Under the pieces are notes generated by a model. That model saw only the letters and a program-made list of their open reading frames with translations. It made no database searches and was not told the origin of the DNA. This document shows positions 1-9,314 of a DNA stretch of 64,000 bases, piece after piece. The DNA is taken from positions 1-64,000 of the forward strand of contig CAMWKO010000011.1 in NCBI GenBank assembly GCA_947174885.1, given 5' to 3'. The first letter of the stretch is position 1, and every line of letters starts with the position of its first letter. The DNA comes from an uncultured Clostridia bacterium (GTDB taxonomy: Bacteria; Bacillota; Clostridia; Lachnospirales; Lachnospiraceae). Made by a program: the position numbers and the translations under genes.

Positions 1-107
1 TATTTTTTATTTTTAGTTTCAAAAAGCTTACATCATCATAATGATGTAAGCATCTAGCCTTTGGCAACAAGACTTTTTGAAGCTAAAAATAAAAAATATG
101 GAAACTC
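1..107. repeat. Palindromic interspersed element, copy A (left end cut by the window)
   Basis: Long imperfect palindrome. The outer arms TTTTTAGTTTCAAAAAG and CTTTTTGAAGCTAAAAA pair, and the pairing continues outward through the A/T run. Inside sits a perfect 10-bp hairpin, CTTACATCAT with ATGATGTAAG, followed by CTTTGGCAACAA. It ends in GGAAACTC. A second complete copy lies before recQ and shorter remnants lie before the histidine kinase and MutS-like genes, each ending about 100 bp before the start codon. MITE-like or structured-RNA-like; no transposase is linked to it. Confidence 0.7.
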
Positions 108-121
108 TAAATAATAAAATA

Positions 122-150
122 TTGCAATAAAAAGTTTTGTATGATATACT
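122..150 (+). promoter_or_regulatory. Predicted sigma-A promoter of rpmE
   Basis: TTGCAA, a 17-bp spacer, then TATACT. It lies just after the palindromic element and about 65 bp before the rpmE start codon. Confidence 0.55.
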
Positions 151-216
151 ACAAAAGTTGTTTAAGACTTGATTGGTAAAGTCCAATCCAGCAAGATTAT
201 TTTTAGAGGTGAAAAA

Positions 217-423
217 ATGAAAGAAGGAATACATCCAACATATTATCAGGCAACAGTTGAATGCAACTGTGGTAACACATTTGTAACCGGTTCTACAAAG
301 GAAAACATCCATGTAGAAATTTGTTCAAAATGCCATTCGTTCTATACAGGTCAGCAGAAAGCTACAACAGCTCGTGGCCGTATTGATAAGTTTAACCGTA
401 AGTATGGTGTTAAGGCTGATTAA
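217..423 (+). CDS. rpmE: 50S ribosomal protein L31
   Basis: 68-residue protein of the large ribosomal subunit. It is the zinc-type L31: CNCGNTF near residues 17-23 and [10 protein letters not shown] near residues 36-45 supply the four cysteines, and the tail has the typical [14 protein letters not shown]. The reading frame is open further upstream, but the ATG used here follows AGAGGTG and gives the usual N-terminus MKEGIHP. It heads the arrangement rpmE, DUF1385, prmC, prfA that is common in Clostridia. A strong terminator directly follows, so much of its transcript probably ends before the next gene. Confidence 0.97.
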   Translation: MKEGIHPTYYQATVECNCGNTFVTGSTKENIHVEICSKCHSFYTGQQKATTARGRIDKFNRKYGVKAD

Positions 424-440
424 TTGGATTTATGTTAATT

Positions 441-475
441 AAAGGTTGAGAATTATATTCTCAACCTTTAATTAT
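441..475 (+). terminator. Rho-independent terminator after rpmE
   Basis: Perfect 13-bp stem AAAGGTTGAGAAT / ATTCTCAACCTTT with a 3-nt loop, followed by an A/T-rich tail. Confidence 0.75.
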
Positions 476-578
476 ATAGACTGAGAAATTCAGATACAAA
501 TAATACTTTTTAATTTTTTATTGAAAAGGATGTTTAAAAAGGAGTTTATACAAGTCAGATATAACAGAAAGGATTTAT

Positions 579-1622
579 ATGAAAGCATCAGGTATTGGTG
601 GACAGGCGGTTTTAGAAGGCATTATGATGCGCAATAAGGATAAATATTCTGTTGCAGTAAGGAAGCCTGATAAGGAAATTATTGTAGATGTAAAAAATTG
701 TAAGGATACATCCAAAAGATTAAAAATATTTAAGCTGCCATTTATTCGCGGAGTATTTAGTTTTGTAGACTCGCTTGTTATTGGAATAAAGACTTTGACA
801 TATTCAGCACAGTTCTATGAGGATGAAGAAGAGGTTAAGGAAAAACCTGTAGATAAGGTGACCCGTTCTGTTTTTAAGGAAAAGGCAGAAGATTTTCTGA
901 TGGGAATTACTATATTTGTTTCTATTATGTTTTCAGTATTTTTGTTTATAGTATTACCATATGGAATATCCGAATTGTTAAAAAATGCTGTTAATATAAG
1001 GTCAAATACAGTTCTTGCAGTAGTAGAGGGAATATTCAGAATAGTCATATTTCTTCTATATATGTTTTTAATATCAAGAATGAAGGATATTCAAAGAACA
1101 TTTATGTATCATGGTGCAGAACATAAATGTATTAATTGTATTGAGCAGGGTTTTGAATTAAACATAGAAAATGTAAAAATGTCTTCACGTATTCATAAAA
1201 GATGTGGTACAAGCTTTTTGTTTTTTGTAATGTTTATAAGTATTATATGCTTTATTGCAGTATCGGCAATATTGCCAAAGGATATTTCAATCATTATAAA
1301 AGTAATAGTAAGATTATTATTAGTTCCTGTTATTGCAGGTATTTCATATGAAATTCTTAGAGCAGCAGGAACTTATGAAAATAAATTTTTAAATATCGTA
1401 AGCAAGCCGGGAATGTGTATGCAGAAATTTACAACAAAAGAGCCTGATGATTCCATGATTGAGGTAGGTATTAAGGCTGTTGAGGCTGTGTTTGACTGGA
1501 AAGCATTTTTAGAGGAAAATAAAGAGGAATTCAAGCCTGTATCTGATACTGTTGAAGTGGATTTTGATGACGATGACGATATTGTGAAAATTGATGAGTT
1601 TAGAATAAAATCCGATAAATAG
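579..1622 (+). CDS. DUF1385 family membrane protein (YqhQ-like)
   Basis: 347 residues, matching by eye the DUF1385 family (Bacillus YqhQ), an integral membrane protein of unknown function. The N-terminus has the family signature GIGGQAVLEGIMMR. Hydrophobic segments lie near residues 108-132, 141-165, 211-233 and 237-260, with a conserved-looking YHGAEHKCINCIE stretch between them that could bind a metal. The C-terminal tail is very acidic (DFDDDDD). It is followed 36 bp later by prmC, the usual neighbour in Clostridia, although no link to translation termination has been shown. The start follows AGAAAGGA. Confidence 0.9.
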   Translation: MKASGIGGQAVLEGIMMRNKDKYSVAVRKPDKEIIVDVKNCKDTSKRLKIFKLPFIRGVFSFVDSLVIGIKTLTYSAQFYEDEEEVKEKPVDKVTRSVFKEKAEDFLMGITIFVSIMFSVFLFIVLPYGISELLKNAVNIRSNTVLAVVEGIFRIVIFLLYMFLISRMKDIQRTFMYHGAEHKCINCIEQGFELNIENVKMSSRIHKRCGTSFLFFVMFISIICFIAVSAILPKDISIIIKVIVRLLLVPVIAGISYEILRAAGTYENKFLNIVSKPGMCMQKFTTKEPDDSMIEVGIKAVEAVFDWKAFLEENKEEFKPVSDTVEVDFDDDDDIVKIDEFRIKSDK

Positions 1623-1658
1623 AATATTAAATAAAAGGCAGTGTAGAGGAAATCCAAT

Positions 1659-2558
1659 ATGACATATAGAGAGCTTCTTTCAGAGGGAGAAAATATTTTA
1701 AAGAACAGTAATATTCAGGATTACAAAACAGATGCCTTTTATTTGCTGGAATATGTGTTTAATATGAACAGAAGCAGTTTCTTCCTAAAGGGAAATGAAA
1801 GCATTGAAGATAATCAAACCGGCAAAATAAAAGAATATTTTGATAAAATAGATATTCGTAAAAATCATACTCCCTTGCAGCATATAACTAACTGTCAGGA
1901 GTTTATGGGACTTAGCTTCTATGTAGATGAAAACGTACTTATACCAAGGCAGGATACAGAGATACTGGTAGAAAAAGCTATAAAAATATGCAATGGTATT
2001 GATATCGGTAATACCGATGGAAATAAGGTACGGGTATTGGATATGTGTACAGGTTCGGGATGTATTGCAGTTTCACTTGCAAAATTGTGCAAAAATACTA
2101 TGGTAACCGCAGTGGATTTGTCGGATAAGGCACTTGAGGTTGCCGTAATTAATGCAAAAAATAATGAAGCAGATATTAATTTTAAAGAAAGTGATTTATT
2201 TACTTCCCTAAGTGAGACCTTATTTGATATAATAGTTTCAAATCCGCCTTATATTAAGACCGGAGATATTGAAAATCTGATGGAGGAAGTAAAGTTTAAT
2301 GAACCTTTTATGGCGTTAGACGGCAGTGAGGATGGACTGAAATTCTATAGAAGAATAACAGAGGAGTCAGTTAAATATTTAAGGGCAGGAGGATATTTGG
2401 TTTATGAGATAGGATATGACCAGGCAGTTGAAGTTAGAGCTATTATGGAAAGTAATGGCTTTGATGATATAGAAATAATAAAAGATTTAGCAGGTCTTGA
2501 CCGTGTAGTATGTGGCAGGCTTGATAATGGAGGAAATAGAAGATGTTTGATAAATTAG
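1659..2558 (+). CDS. prmC: Peptide chain release factor N5-glutamine methyltransferase
   Basis: 299 residues. The enzyme methylates the glutamine of the GGQ motif of RF1 and RF2 using S-adenosylmethionine. Visible motifs: PRQDTE near residue 96; the SAM-binding [13 protein letters not shown] around 125-137; and the catalytic NPPY at 195-198, diagnostic of glutamine-amide methyltransferases. An N-terminal helical domain precedes the Rossmann fold. The 3' end overlaps the start of prfA, its substrate's gene, by 16 bp, which suggests translational coupling. Confidence 0.95.
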   Translation: MTYRELLSEGENILKNSNIQDYKTDAFYLLEYVFNMNRSSFFLKGNESIEDNQTGKIKEYFDKIDIRKNHTPLQHITNCQEFMGLSFYVDENVLIPRQDTEILVEKAIKICNGIDIGNTDGNKVRVLDMCTGSGCIAVSLAKLCKNTMVTAVDLSDKALEVAVINAKNNEADINFKESDLFTSLSETLFDIIVSNPPYIKTGDIENLMEEVKFNEPFMALDGSEDGLKFYRRITEESVKYLRAGGYLVYEIGYDQAVEVRAIMESNGFDDIEIIKDLAGLDRVVCGRLDNGGNRRCLIN

Positions 2559-3616
2559 AGGATATTTTAGTAAGATTTGAAGAAATTATGAATGAATTAA
2601 ATGATCCTTCAGTTGTAAATGATCAGGAAAGATTTAAAAAACTGATGAAGGAGCAGAATGACCTAACACCTATTGTTGAGGCTTATAAAGCATATAAGCA
2701 GGCAAAGCAGGACGTTGAGGATTCTCTTGCAATTCTCGATTTAGAGAGTGATGAGGATATGAGAGAGCTTGCGAAGGAAGAGCTAAATGATGCAAAATCA
2801 CGAATTGAAGATTTAGAGCAGCAAATGAAGATATTACTTCTTCCAAAGGACCCAAATGACGATAAGAATATTGTTGTGGAAATCAGAGCAGGTGCCGGCG
2901 GAGATGAAGCAGCACTTTTTGCAGCGGAGCTGTTCCGTATGTACAGTCACTATGCCGAAACACAGAGATGGAAAATTGAATTAGTCAATATGGACGATAC
3001 AGGTATTGGTGGTATGAAGGAAGTTGAATTTATGGTTAAAGGTAAGGGAGCATATTCGCTTATGAAGTATGAAAGCGGTGTACACAGAGTACAAAGAGTT
3101 CCTGAAACAGAATCGGGCGGACGTATTCATACTTCTACTGCTACGGTTGCTGTTATTCCGGAAGCAGAAGAGGTGGATATCAAGATTGATGAAAAGGATA
3201 TCCGTATAGACGTAATGAGAGCTTCAGGTAATGGAGGACAGTGTGTAAACACTACAGACTCAGCCGTAAGACTTACTCACTATCCAACAGGTATTGTAAT
3301 CTACAGCCAGACAGAAAAGTCACAGATTCAGAATAGGGAAAAGGCATTTGCACTTCTTCGTGCAAAGCTGTATGATATTGAATTACAAAAGGCTCATGAT
3401 GCAGAAGCAGATGCAAGAAGAAGCCAGATTGGTACAGGTGACCGTTCAGAAAAGATTAGAACCTACAACTTCCCACAGGGACGTGTAACTGACCACAGAA
3501 TAGGACTTACACTTTACAAGCTTGATAAGATAATGAATGGCGATATTCAGGAGATTATTGACGGATGTATAGCAGCCGATCAGGCGGCGAAGCTTGCACA
3601 GGTAAATGAGAATTAA
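2543..3616 (+). CDS. prfA: Peptide chain release factor 1
   Basis: 357 residues, full length. RF1 reads UAA and UAG and triggers peptide release. The stop-codon recognition tripeptide is PET at 187-189, the variant of the P-x-T motif also found in Bacillus RF1, and not the SPF of RF2. The catalytic GGQ is at 231-233, within GNGGQCVN; its glutamine is the target of the upstream PrmC. The N-terminal third is helical and charged, as expected for domain 1. The start codon lies inside the end of prmC. Confidence 0.97.
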   Translation: MFDKLEDILVRFEEIMNELNDPSVVNDQERFKKLMKEQNDLTPIVEAYKAYKQAKQDVEDSLAILDLESDEDMRELAKEELNDAKSRIEDLEQQMKILLLPKDPNDDKNIVVEIRAGAGGDEAALFAAELFRMYSHYAETQRWKIELVNMDDTGIGGMKEVEFMVKGKGAYSLMKYESGVHRVQRVPETESGGRIHTSTATVAVIPEAEEVDIKIDEKDIRIDVMRASGNGGQCVNTTDSAVRLTHYPTGIVIYSQTEKSQIQNREKAFALLRAKLYDIELQKAHDAEADARRSQIGTGDRSEKIRTYNFPQGRVTDHRIGLTLYKLDKIMNGDIQEIIDGCIAADQAAKLAQVNEN

Positions 3617-3759
3617 TAATATTTCAGTGGATAATATTGCTGACTATGCAAAACATAGAATAAATAATATGTAAGCATGGGGATAAAATGAGGTAAGGTG
3701 TTAAAGAAAAAGAAGAAAGGATTGAATACAGGTATTTTGCCTTTAACTTGGTGCAGACG

Positions 3760-4872
3760 ATGGGAATATTTAATGTAGAGCTGAAAAAAGTTATAGATGA
3801 CAGTTATGAGATTGAAATAGGCTTCGGATTAGAGGATAAGCTGATTTCAGATTTACAAAACGGACTTGTCGGCGATATTACTAAGTTTGCAGTAATTACT
3901 GACAGTATTGTTAAGGCTTTATATGCTGATTCAATTTTATCTAAGCTTATTGAAGCCGGTTACAGTGCTGATTTGTTTGTATTTGAAGCCGGTGAAAAGC
4001 AGAAGACAAGAAAAACAAAAGAAATAATCGAAGATGAAATGCTTGAAAAGGGGTATCGCAGAGACTGCTGTATTATAGCTGTAGGCGGTGGAGTTGTCAC
4101 AGATTTGGCAGGGTTTGTTGCAGGAACATTTGGAAGAGGTGTTCCGTTTATTAATTATGCAACAACACTGTTAGCGGCTGCTGATGCTTCGGTGGGCGGA
4201 AAAACTGCGGTAGATACTCCGTTAGCTACTAATCTGATAGGACTGTTTAATCAGCCTGAAAAAGTTTATTTAGATATTGCAGCATGGAAAACACTTCCTA
4301 GGAGACAGATATACAGTGGTATGGCAGAAACAATAAAGCATGCCTGCATAGCAAGCAGAGATTTTTTTGATTATTTGAACATACATATGAATGAAATTCT
4401 TCAAATCGATAAGGAGAAGTGTGAATATATTGCTAAGGAAAACTGTAAGATAAAATATGAAGTAGTTATGAAGGATGAAAGGGAAAGCGGTCTTAGAGAA
4501 ATATTAAATCTCGGTCATACGGTTGGAAGAGCCATTGAAACAGTAAGCGAATACAGATTATTACATGGAGAAGCCCTCTCGATAGGAATGGTTGCAGAAG
4601 TAAAATTATCATATAAACTGGGATATATGAGCAAAAATGAAAGGGATGAGGTAATAGAAGTACTAAAAAAGGCAAATTTACCTACCGTTATTCCGGAATA
4701 TATTAACAGAGAGGAATTAGTAAAGAAGCTGTATACAGATAAAAAGGTAAAAAACGGTGTGCTACGGTTTGTTATACAAAAGGGAATTGGAGAGATTGTT
4801 GAATTTTCTGACGGAGTATTTGCAACACCAATTTCTGAAGATGTAGTGAGGGAAATTATAATGGATATGTAA
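3760..4872 (+). CDS. aroB: 3-Dehydroquinate synthase
   Basis: Second step of the shikimate pathway: DAHP to 3-dehydroquinate, NAD- and metal-dependent. About 370 residues. Motifs: the NAD-binding GGGVVTDLAGFVAGT, then ATTLLAAADASVGGKTAVD, and the metal-site histidines in LNLGHTVGRAIE and LLHGEALSIGM. TTG and GTG codons 12 and 9 bp upstream are in frame; I prefer the ATG because it gives the usual N-terminus and has GGTG 7 bp upstream. It stands alone here, without other aro genes. The roughly 65 bp before it resemble the leader of the Hsp70-like gene near 59.9 kb. Confidence 0.93.
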   Translation: MGIFNVELKKVIDDSYEIEIGFGLEDKLISDLQNGLVGDITKFAVITDSIVKALYADSILSKLIEAGYSADLFVFEAGEKQKTRKTKEIIEDEMLEKGYRRDCCIIAVGGGVVTDLAGFVAGTFGRGVPFINYATTLLAAADASVGGKTAVDTPLATNLIGLFNQPEKVYLDIAAWKTLPRRQIYSGMAETIKHACIASRDFFDYLNIHMNEILQIDKEKCEYIAKENCKIKYEVVMKDERESGLREILNLGHTVGRAIETVSEYRLLHGEALSIGMVAEVKLSYKLGYMSKNERDEVIEVLKKANLPTVIPEYINREELVKKLYTDKKVKNGVLRFVIQKGIGEIVEFSDGVFATPISEDVVREIIMDM

Positions 4873-4899
4873 TCATAGAAATTAATATGTGTATTATGT

Positions 4900-5017
4900 C
4901 TTGAGTTTCAGTATTTTTTATTTTTAACTTAAAAAAGCTTACATAATCATAATTGTGCAAGATGTATATGTTGTCTTTGGCAACAAAACTTTTTGAAGTA
5001 AAATACAGAAACTTGAG
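4900..5017. repeat. Palindromic interspersed element, copy B (complete)
   Basis: Bounded by the inverted ends CTTGAGTTTC and GAAACTTGAG, about 118 bp long. It shares with copy A the core AAAAAGCTTACAT, the motif CTTTGGCAACAA and the arm ACTTTTTGAAG. The inner hairpin of copy A is degraded here. The right end lies about 100 bp before recQ. Confidence 0.7.
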
Positions 5018-5118
5018 ATAGTTAAAATTAGTGATGTGGAGACATCAAAAACAAAATAAGTGTCCGATATTAGTTTTAATGTCTGATAGCAGACATATTT
5101 TACATAGAAAGGAAAAAA

Positions 5119-7410
5119 GTGCAGAAACAGGAAATTCTTAAAAAATATTTTGGATATACAAACTTTAGGGAGGGGCAGGAAATTCTGGTTGATAGTATAT
5201 TAAGGGGTCAGGATACATTGGGAATTATGCCGACAGGTGCAGGAAAGTCTGTCTGTTATCAGGTGCCGGCACTTATGTTATCAGGAATTACGGTTGTAAT
5301 TTCACCACTAATCTCTCTTATGAAGGATCAGGTTTCTTCACTGAATCAGGCAGGAATTCATGCTGCATATATCAACAGTTCATTGACGGAAAATCAAATA
5401 AAAAAGGCGATGGAGTACGCTATTAAGGGTCAGTATAAAATAATTTATGTGGCTCCGGAACGACTTGAAACATATGAATTTATTAATTTTGCACAAAATG
5501 CAGAAATAAGTATGGTGACAGTAGATGAGGCACATTGTATTTCGCAGTGGGGACAGGATTTCAGACCAAGCTATCTGAAAATAGTATCCTTTGTAAAAGG
5601 ATTAAGGAAAAGACCAATTATTAGTGCTTTTACTGCGACAGCAACCGAACAGGTAAAGGAGGATATTATATGTGTTTTAGGACTCAGTAATCCTCAGGTG
5701 CTGGTAAGTGGTTTTGACAGAAAAAATCTTTATTTTTCAGTGGAAAAGCCTAAAAGTAAAGATAGATTTATAGTGGATTATATTGAAAAGCACAAGGATG
5801 ATAGCGGGATTATATATTGTGCTACCAGAAAGAATGTGGAAAAGGTCTGCGAAATACTTGAAAAAAGTAATGTGCCTGCAGCAAAATATCATGCAGGTAT
5901 GGATAATCACACGAGAAATGAAAATCAGGAGGATTTTATATATGACAGAAAGCCTGTAATGGTAGCAACTAATGCGTTTGGTATGGGTATTGACAAGTCA
6001 AATGTCAGATTTGTTATTCATTACAATATGCCACAGAGTATGGAAAATTATTATCAGGAGGCAGGAAGAGCAGGCAGGGATGGAGAGGATTCCGAGTGTA
6101 TTTTACTATATTCAGGTCAGGATTTAATAATTAACCGTTTTCTTATTGAAAATAAGGAGATAAAAAATGAAGATATGAGGGATAATTATAAAATTATACA
6201 AACGCATGATGAAATGCGTTTACAGCAGATGAACAGATACTGTTTAACAAAGGATTGTCTTCGAGGTTACATATTACAATATTTTGGTGAGCATAGTAAG
6301 ATTAGATGTGAGAACTGCTCTAATTGTCAGAGAGAGTATAAGGAGGAGGATAAGACGGAAGAAGCACTGCAGATTATTGAATGTGTCAGGGAGATGCGTG
6401 GAAGATATGGTATAAATGTAGTTGCAGGTACTTTAAACGGAGCTTCAAGAGCAAAGCTAAGAGAATATCATGTGGAAAAATTCAATGCGTATGGTGCCAT
6501 GAAATCGTATAACGAAGATGAAATAAAACAAATTATCAATGAAATGATTGAAGCAGGCTATCTTATGGTTACACAGGATAAATACGCACTTGTAAAGCTT
6601 GGCGTTCATGCACAGGATTTGACGGAGAAAAATACAGGCTTTGTGATGAAGTACGCAGTAGCTTCAGAAACAGAAAAAACGGATACAGAATCAGGTGCAG
6701 GTAAGCATAGAACAAGAAAATCCGACGTTTTAAATGGAAGAGGACTGGAATTGTTTGAACAGCTTCGCAGACTGCGTACAGAAATCGCAAAGGAGGAGGG
6801 AGTACCGCCGTATATTGTATTCAGTGATAAGACGTTGGTGGAAATGTGTGCGGAAATTCCGTTTAACAGGGAAGAAATGATGAGAGTAGCCGGTGTGGGT
6901 GAAAATAAATTTAATAAATACGGAAAAAGGTTTATTGATGAGATTTTCAGCTTTACAAACGGCATAAAGGAAAAAACATATTTCGGTGAAAGAGCTGTTT
7001 TATTTGCAGATAATGAGATTAGTAGCTATCAAAGCAGTATGAAAAGAAAGACAAGAAGAAAATCATCAGAAAAATCTCCGTTTTTTATAAACAGTCAGCA
7101 GGCAGAAGCTTTTCCGTATAAAGAGAGGTATCTGGTTACGGAATTGGCAGTAGCTCTTACTGAAATTTCAGATAAGGAAGCTGTAAAAAAACTGACCGGT
7201 GCCGATATATTCAGATATGTTATAGGGGAAGGATGGGCAGATGAAATTTATATTGAGGGAAGAAGAAAAAAAGTTATTTACGAAATGGGGAAGACCGCAG
7301 GACTGGTTATGGGGATAAGAATCAGCAAAAAAGAAACAGAGTATGAGGATATATATTATACAGAACATGCACAGAAACTGATTGTGGCACATTATACAAG
7401 AGCGGACTGA
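5119..7410 (+). CDS. recQ: ATP-dependent DNA helicase RecQ
   Basis: 763 residues, longer than the common 590-620. The protein unwinds DNA 3'-5' during recombination and replication repair. Walker A is MPTGAGKSVCYQ, the DEAH box is VDEAHCISQWG, and the helicase C motif is YYQEAGRAGRDGE. Zinc-binding cysteines follow (CLRGY, then CENCSNC), then a winged-helix RQC region and an HRDC domain near residues 530-610. The last 140 residues after a basic linker (KRKTRRKSS) are an extra helical domain that I do not recognise. The start is GTG, preceded by GAAAGGA. Confidence 0.95.
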   Translation: MQKQEILKKYFGYTNFREGQEILVDSILRGQDTLGIMPTGAGKSVCYQVPALMLSGITVVISPLISLMKDQVSSLNQAGIHAAYINSSLTENQIKKAMEYAIKGQYKIIYVAPERLETYEFINFAQNAEISMVTVDEAHCISQWGQDFRPSYLKIVSFVKGLRKRPIISAFTATATEQVKEDIICVLGLSNPQVLVSGFDRKNLYFSVEKPKSKDRFIVDYIEKHKDDSGIIYCATRKNVEKVCEILEKSNVPAAKYHAGMDNHTRNENQEDFIYDRKPVMVATNAFGMGIDKSNVRFVIHYNMPQSMENYYQEAGRAGRDGEDSECILLYSGQDLIINRFLIENKEIKNEDMRDNYKIIQTHDEMRLQQMNRYCLTKDCLRGYILQYFGEHSKIRCENCSNCQREYKEEDKTEEALQIIECVREMRGRYGINVVAGTLNGASRAKLREYHVEKFNAYGAMKSYNEDEIKQIINEMIEAGYLMVTQDKYALVKLGVHAQDLTEKNTGFVMKYAVASETEKTDTESGAGKHRTRKSDVLNGRGLELFEQLRRLRTEIAKEEGVPPYIVFSDKTLVEMCAEIPFNREEMMRVAGVGENKFNKYGKRFIDEIFSFTNGIKEKTYFGERAVLFADNEISSYQSSMKRKTRRKSSEKSPFFINSQQAEAFPYKERYLVTELAVALTEISDKEAVKKLTGADIFRYVIGEGWADEIYIEGRRKKVIYEMGKTAGLVMGIRISKKETEYEDIYYTEHAQKLIVAHYTRAD

Positions 7411-7701
7411 CACAGTTGAATATTGTATAATCTTTCTAAGATATTTGGTTAGTATATTAAAGGATGATGATTATATGAAGAATTGTATACAAAAGAATAA
7501 GAGTGGAATATTAGGAAATTATAATTAAAACATAAGGAAATTTTAAGAATTATATTATACTATTTTAAAGAATATCTTTAATAAATGTGTTAGTGTTATT
7601 TTAAGTTTCAGGGGAATTCTAATATTTTATGTCGCTGAAACATTAACAGTGGATAGAAATTATAATAAAAATATCCGCTTGATGTATGGGAGGTGTTTAG
7701 T
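7411..7701. other. Intergenic region recQ to C39-like gene
   Basis: AT-rich, with no convincing gene. It contains GTTTCAG / CTGAAAC arms around 7612-7648 that could form a hairpin and faintly recall the GTTTC ends of the palindromic family. A 17-codon ORF near 7475 has a weak binding site and is probably chance. Confidence 0.4.
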
Positions 7702-8748
7702 TTGGAGCAGAGATACAGATTTGAAAACGGAAAAATAGTTGAAAATACAAATAATGAAAATAAAAGGGATTATAAAAGTAATAGAGATGCCAGAAACACC
7801 AGAAATAATATAAGTAATAGAGATGTTAGAAACAGCAGAAATAGTAGGGATGACATAAATACAAGGTGTAATGCAGATAGCAGAAGTAATAGAAGAAATA
7901 AGAACGATATAGACAGTAAAGAAGCAAGAAGAAGAAAAAGGAAAATAAGACAGATAAAAAGATTAACAGTATATCTGGCGGGTTTATGTATTTTTATTAT
8001 TATGGGAATTATTTTAATTTCCAAATTAGTAGGATTTATAATGAATACGGCGGAGGATGAACCTGAAAGTACTTATGTTGCAATTAATTCACCTCATGTA
8101 TATAATGAAACAGTTTTGCAAATGCTTACGAGGGAGAAGTATCCGGAAAGTCTTATTGATCTTTATCAGAGAAATCCTGAAACAAAGGATTTTGTAATTG
8201 ATTATTTTAATCGTACTGAAAATAAATTACCAATAAATATAGATAATGAAATAGAAAGAGGGAAAATCCCATTATTTATCCAGTGGGATGAACGTTGGGG
8301 ATATGAAAATTATGGTGAGGATTTTATGGCTTTAACGGGATGCGGACCAACATGTCTTTCAATGGTATGGTGCGGATTAAATTGTGGGACAAAGTGGAAT
8401 CCGTATGAGGTTGCAAAATTTGCAGATGAAGAAGGCTATTATGTAGACGGGTCAGGTTCATCCTGGGAGCTTATGACAAAGGGAGCGGTTTCAATAGGGC
8501 TTAATTCGTATGAAATAAGCTTATGGGAGGATACAATTATAAATGAATTATCGAAAGGACATCCGATTATATGTGCTATGGGACCGGGAGAGTTCACTAC
8601 AAAAGGTCATTTTATAGTACTGACCGGTTTAGACAGTGAGGGAAATATTATTATAAATGATCCTAACAGTATAATAAACAGTAATAAATCCTGGAAATTA
8701 AGTGATATAATGGGGCAGATTAAAAATTTGTGGGCATTTACTCTATAA
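7702..8748 (+). CDS. Membrane-anchored C39-like cysteine peptidase
   Basis: About 348 residues. A strongly hydrophilic N-terminus (residues 10-85, rich in Asn and Arg with repeated NRDxRN) precedes one membrane helix near residues 87-110. The C-terminal 150 residues look like a papain-like C39-type domain: IQWDERWGY, then TGCGPTCLSMVW with the presumed catalytic cysteine, GHFIVLTG with the histidine, and INDPN. The topology would place the protease domain outside the cell. The substrate is unknown; there is no adjacent ABC exporter, so it is probably not a bacteriocin processor. I chose TTG as start because GGGAGGTG lies 7 bp upstream; a GTG 9 bp earlier is in frame. Confidence 0.75.
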   Translation: MEQRYRFENGKIVENTNNENKRDYKSNRDARNTRNNISNRDVRNSRNSRDDINTRCNADSRSNRRNKNDIDSKEARRRKRKIRQIKRLTVYLAGLCIFIIMGIILISKLVGFIMNTAEDEPESTYVAINSPHVYNETVLQMLTREKYPESLIDLYQRNPETKDFVIDYFNRTENKLPINIDNEIERGKIPLFIQWDERWGYENYGEDFMALTGCGPTCLSMVWCGLNCGTKWNPYEVAKFADEEGYYVDGSGSSWELMTKGAVSIGLNSYEISLWEDTIINELSKGHPIICAMGPGEFTTKGHFIVLTGLDSEGNIIINDPNSIINSNKSWKLSDIMGQIKNLWAFTL

Positions 8749-8769
8749 GGGATTTTAATTATAAATTAG

Positions 8770-8812
8770 AAATAGCACAGCTACTTGACAATGCAAAGTA
8801 GCTGTGCTATTT
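8770..8812 (+). terminator. Terminator-like hairpin after the C39-like gene, overlapping a putative operator
   Basis: 17-bp stem AAATAGCACAGCTACTT / AAGTAGCTGTGCTATTT followed by TTTATAT. It contains the first of two near-identical 21-bp palindromes, and also TTGACA spaced 17 bp from TATTTT, so it may serve as terminator and promoter region at once. Confidence 0.65.
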
Positions 8813-8843
8813 TATATATAAGCTACTTGATAATACAAAGTAG
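8781..8843 (+). promoter_or_regulatory. Two near-identical palindromes before the PadR gene (putative operators)
   Basis: CTACTTGACAATGCAAAGTAG and CTACTTGATAATACAAAGTAG differ at two positions, are 42 bp apart, and the second ends 35 bp before the padR-type start codon. CTACTT and AAGTAG are inverted arms. By position they are the natural candidates for autoregulation by the PadR protein. Confidence 0.5.
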
Positions 8844-8877
8844 TATAAACCAACAACTGTTTTAAGAATGGTGAATT

Positions 8878-9189
8878 ATGGAAGATACTCAGTTAATTAA
8901 AGGTATTTTAGAGGGATGTGTACTTGGAATTATAGCCAAGGGTGAAACATATGGATATGAAATTCTTTCTGTATTAGAAGAATGTGGATTTGAAAATCTG
9001 GGAGAGGGAACATTATATCCTGTTCTTACAAGACTTGATAAAAACGGATATATAAGCTGTAGGAGAGAAAAGTCACCATTAGGTCCGGTCAGAAAATATT
9101 ACAGTATTACCGACGAAGGGGTTATATATTATGAGAAATTTAAGGAAAATTACAGAAAAATAATTGAAAGTGTAAATAAGATTTTATAA
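8878..9189 (+). CDS. PadR family transcriptional regulator
   Basis: 103 residues, a short (subfamily 2) PadR protein. It is a winged helix with the signature LGIIAKGETYGYEILSVLEE and then EGTLYPVLTRLDKNGYI, and the wing YYSITDEG. Such repressors are often released by small molecules or sense envelope stress, and are usually co-transcribed with a membrane protein; the next gene fits this. Twin palindromes just upstream suggest self-control. Confidence 0.92.
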   Translation: MEDTQLIKGILEGCVLGIIAKGETYGYEILSVLEECGFENLGEGTLYPVLTRLDKNGYISCRREKSPLGPVRKYYSITDEGVIYYEKFKENYRKIIESVNKIL

Positions 9190-9314
9190 TTATTGTGACA
9201 AAGGTTGTATGTACTTTTAATCATACCTTATATGCAATCTGAAGACCTGTTGATATGACATATATAACACATTGGTTATATAGCCGGAAACAAAAGATTT
9301 AAGGAGATGATATT

